From Desulfobacterales bacterium (GTDB taxonomy: Bacteria > Desulfobacterota > Desulfobacteria > Desulfobacterales > JAFDCJ01), in assembly GCA_029932495.1 (NCBI GenBank), contig JAOZPY010000181.1:1-6090 (forward strand): a DNA stretch of 6,090 nt. Reading direction: 5' to 3'. Both the position numbers and the translations under genes were made by a program. This document shows positions 4,266 to 6,090 of the stretch, in pieces. The notes under the pieces are model-generated. The model did not search any database. It had not been told where the DNA came from and saw nothing but the letters and a program-made list of their open reading frames with translations. How positions within the stretch are numbered: the first letter of the stretch is position 1; each line of letters opens with the position of its first letter.

Positions 4266-5531
4266 TTAAGCATAAAGCGTTTCAAACACCTGCCAGAAAC
4301 GGGGAAATGACTTTTCCACGCAGCTTTCATTACGGATCACCGTACCCGGGGCTTTGAGCCCGGCGATCGCAAAGCTCATGGCGATGCGGTGATCGTCGTA
4401 GGTTTCGATTTCCGCCCCCCGGGGCCGGCCGCCGGTGATGGTCAGTGTGCTGCCGTCACAGTCCGCTGCAATGCCCATTTTTTCGAGCTCATTGACCACG
4501 GCCGTCAACCGGTCGCTTTCCTTGGCACGCAGGTGGGCAACATTTTTAATCCGGGTGCTGCCGGCGGCAAAAGCAGCCACCACCGCCAGGGTGGGAACGA
4601 TGTCCGGCATATCTCTCATGTTTACCGAAACCGCCCGCAGGGGGCGGCCACAAACCTGTATGCCATCCGATTCCCGCACCACCCGGCATCCCATGGTTTC
4701 CAGAATTTGTGCCAGCCGCACATCCCCCTGGCAGGTGGCTCCTGAAAGGCCGCAGACTTTTAGCTGCGTGCCGGTGATCGCCGCCGCCGCCCAGAAGTAA
4801 CCGGCCTGGGAGCTATCGGCTTCCACCGTGTGCACTCTGGCCCGGTAGACCTGGCCGCCGTCGACGGAAAAACGGGTGTCGCCCCGCCGGCGGACATTGA
4901 TGCCGAATTTTTTCATGACGGTGACGGTCATGTCCACATAGGGTCTGGACACCGGCCCTGCCGTGACAGTGATGTCCAGCCCGTTGCGGGTATAAGGGGC
5001 GATGAGCAGCAGGGCGGAAAGATACTGGCTGCTGGTGCGGCAATCGATTGTTACGGGGCCACCGGCTGGGATTGTTCCCTCGATTTGCACCGGCGGGCAG
5101 CCGTTGCCGTTTTTGCAATATGCCCGGACCCCGATTTGTCCCAGCGCGTCGACCAGATCGCCGATTGGCCGACGGCACATGCGCGGGCTGCCGGTCAACA
5201 GGTAGGAGCCCCGGCCCAGGGCGGCCACGGCCGCCAGAAACCGCATGGACGTTCCCGAATTGGCCAGGTCGATTTTATCGTTGCAGCGCTGCAGATGCCC
5301 CCGCTTGCCGTGTACCACCAGTTTTCCATTGCCGGGCTCATCGATGGTGACACCCATCTGTTGCAAGGCCGCCATGGTCCGGCGGGTGTCCTGGCTGAAC
5401 AGTGCATTTTCAATGGTGCACAGGCCATCGGACAGGGCGGATGCCACCAGTACCCGGTGGGTGTCGCTCTTGGAGCCCGGAATACTTACCTCGCAGCGGG
5501 GTTTTATTGCATGGGCCTTGATTGCCAGCAT
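4266..5531 (-). CDS. aroA: 3-phosphoshikimate 1-carboxyvinyltransferase (EPSP synthase)
   Basis: Transfers the enolpyruvyl group of PEP to shikimate 3-phosphate, shikimate pathway step six. The 421 residues match family length and its two-domain inside-out barrel. Visible motifs are PGSKSDTHR (18-26, Lys21), LANSGTSMRFL (89-99), DCRTSSQYLSALLL (163-176), VSRPYVDMT (194-202, Arg196), DMPDIVPTL (307-315, Asp310 equivalent to the catalytic Asp of E. coli), LRAKESDRL (334-342, Glu338), YDDHRIAMSFA (378-388) and CVEKSFPRFW (404-413, Lys407). In the PEP-binding loop the residue corresponding to E. coli Pro101 is Phe98, and the usual NAGTAMR reads NSGTSMR. The ATG overlaps the aroE stop as TGATG; GGAAGG (5549-5544) lies 12 bases upstream, rather far, so coupling to aroE is likely. 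Confidence 0.97.
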   Translation of the reverse strand: MLAIKAHAIKPRCEVSIPGSKSDTHRVLVASALSDGLCTIENALFSQDTRRTMAALQQMGVTIDEPGNGKLVVHGKRGHLQRCNDKIDLANSGTSMRFLAAVAALGRGSYLLTGSPRMCRRPIGDLVDALGQIGVRAYCKNGNGCPPVQIEGTIPAGGPVTIDCRTSSQYLSALLLIAPYTRNGLDITVTAGPVSRPYVDMTVTVMKKFGINVRRRGDTRFSVDGGQVYRARVHTVEADSSQAGYFWAAAAITGTQLKVCGLSGATCQGDVRLAQILETMGCRVVRESDGIQVCGRPLRAVSVNMRDMPDIVPTLAVVAAFAAGSTRIKNVAHLRAKESDRLTAVVNELEKMGIAADCDGSTLTITGGRPRGAEIETYDDHRIAMSFAIAGLKAPGTVIRNESCVEKSFPRFWQVFETLYA

Positions 5532-6090
5532 CAGGTTGTTTTTCCTTCCGGCAAAAGCGCTTGCTGCACGGCCCGGTGCATGATGTCCACCGGTGCCTCA
5601 CTGCCGATCCACAGTTCAAACTGGGCCGCGCCCTGGTAGACCAACATGGCCAGGCCGTCAACGGTGGTGCATCCCAAGGCCTCGGCTGCTGCCAGCAGCC
5701 GGGTTTTAAGGGGGCTGTAAATGGCGTCCATGACGACCATTTCCTTTTGCAGGAGCCGGCAGTCGATGGGGGTGGCATCCTCATGGGGTGTCATGCCCAC
5801 CGGCGTGGTGTTGATGAGAATCTCGCAGGATAATTTTTTGACTTCCTGCAGCGCGATAAAATCAGTATTCAGATCCATGGCCAGTTTTTTCCCTTTTTGC
5901 GGGCTGCGATTTAAAATCGTAAGCCGACCTCCCGCTTTTTGAACGCCGAAAGCCACCGCCCGGGCCGCCCCCCCCGCTCCGATGACAGCCACCCGGCGGC
6001 CGTTGATGGGGGTTTTGTCTTTCAGCGCCTTTACGGCTCCCTGCCAGTCGGTGTTATAGCCGCATAATTTGCCCGAGCGATTGACGATGG
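5531..6090 (-). CDS. aroE: Shikimate dehydrogenase, C-terminal part (cut by right window edge)
   Basis: NADP-dependent reduction of 3-dehydroshikimate to shikimate. The frame is open to the right edge: the reading from 6088 gives IVNRSGKLCGYNTDWQGA and continues in frame, so the GTG near 5992 is not the start. About 185 residues are visible, of roughly 270-280 expected. Motifs are GYNTDWQGA (substrate-binding Asp of NTD, near 6049), VIGAGGAARA (glycine-rich NADP loop, about 5983-5954), LNRS (cofactor 2'-phosphate region), INTTPVGM, YSPLKTRLL and GLAMLVYQGAAQFELW near the end. The catalytic lysine domain lies off the window, and a fused dehydroquinase domain upstream cannot be excluded. Eight consecutive G (5975-5968, minus strand) encode the glycine loop. 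The stop overlaps the aroA start as TGATG. Confidence 0.95.
   Translation of the reverse strand, partial: IVNRSGKLCGYNTDWQGAVKALKDKTPINGRRVAVIGAGGAARAVAFGVQKAGGRLTILNRSPQKGKKLAMDLNTDFIALQEVKKLSCEILINTTPVGMTPHEDATPIDCRLLQKEMVVMDAIYSPLKTRLLAAAEALGCTTVDGLAMLVYQGAAQFELWIGSEAPVDIMHRAVQQALLPEGKTT

Noticed and set aside
4830..5639. 269-codon plus-strand ORF antisense to aroA and aroE
   Set aside because: It mirrors the codon positions of two certain genes on the other strand and has no recognisable domain; a shadow ORF.

Overview
The window is dominated by a compact minus-strand aromatic amino acid operon. Read from right to left it carries aroE (3' part only, cut by the right edge), aroA, aroC, a class I (subgroup I-beta-like) aminotransferase and a short tyrA-type dehydrogenase. 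Neighbouring genes overlap by TGATG (aroE/aroA) or ATGA (aroC/aminotransferase and aminotransferase/tyrA). The exception is the aroA-aroC junction, which is opened by about 230 bases of palindromic non-coding DNA. The order largely follows the pathway: shikimate formation, EPSP synthesis, chorismate synthesis, then transamination and oxidative decarboxylation toward tyrosine. Shikimate kinase is not in the visible part. No genome identity can be read directly; the protein styles, gene order and GC-rich codon use with AT-rich intergenic repeats suggest a Desulfobacterota (deltaproteobacterial) chromosome. This is inference only.

The left end (1-554) holds the 3' part of a plus-strand gene whose glycine-rich beta-type sequence resembles SYLF (YSC84) or DUF1134/EipA-like envelope proteins. 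Its frame stops at 453, but convincing protein sequence continues in another frame to a stop at 554, so the gene looks frameshifted, either genuinely or by sequence error.

The 542 bases between that gene and tyrA (555-1096) are the most unusual part of the window. They contain a 10-bp-stem hairpin (577-629); a 136-base cloverleaf-like inverted-repeat structure (654-789) with a closing stem of about 20 bp and three internal hairpins; and a small hairpin followed by T5 (786-806) that uses bases of the closing stem and so is mutually exclusive with it. On the minus strand there is also a possible 22-codon hydrophobic peptide gene (885 to 817) with a ribosome-binding site, a perfect TATAAT at 946-941, and a perfect 15-base palindrome (964-978) lying where the -35 box should be. 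This looks like a small regulated transcription unit reading into the structured element, but none of it is matched to a known family here.

The second non-coding stretch (4035-4265) carries a long inverted repeat (arms 4107-4132 and 4191-4215) around a 12-base AT palindrome, next to a run of GAA-phased microrepeats. It is best explained as a dispersed palindromic repeat inserted inside the operon.
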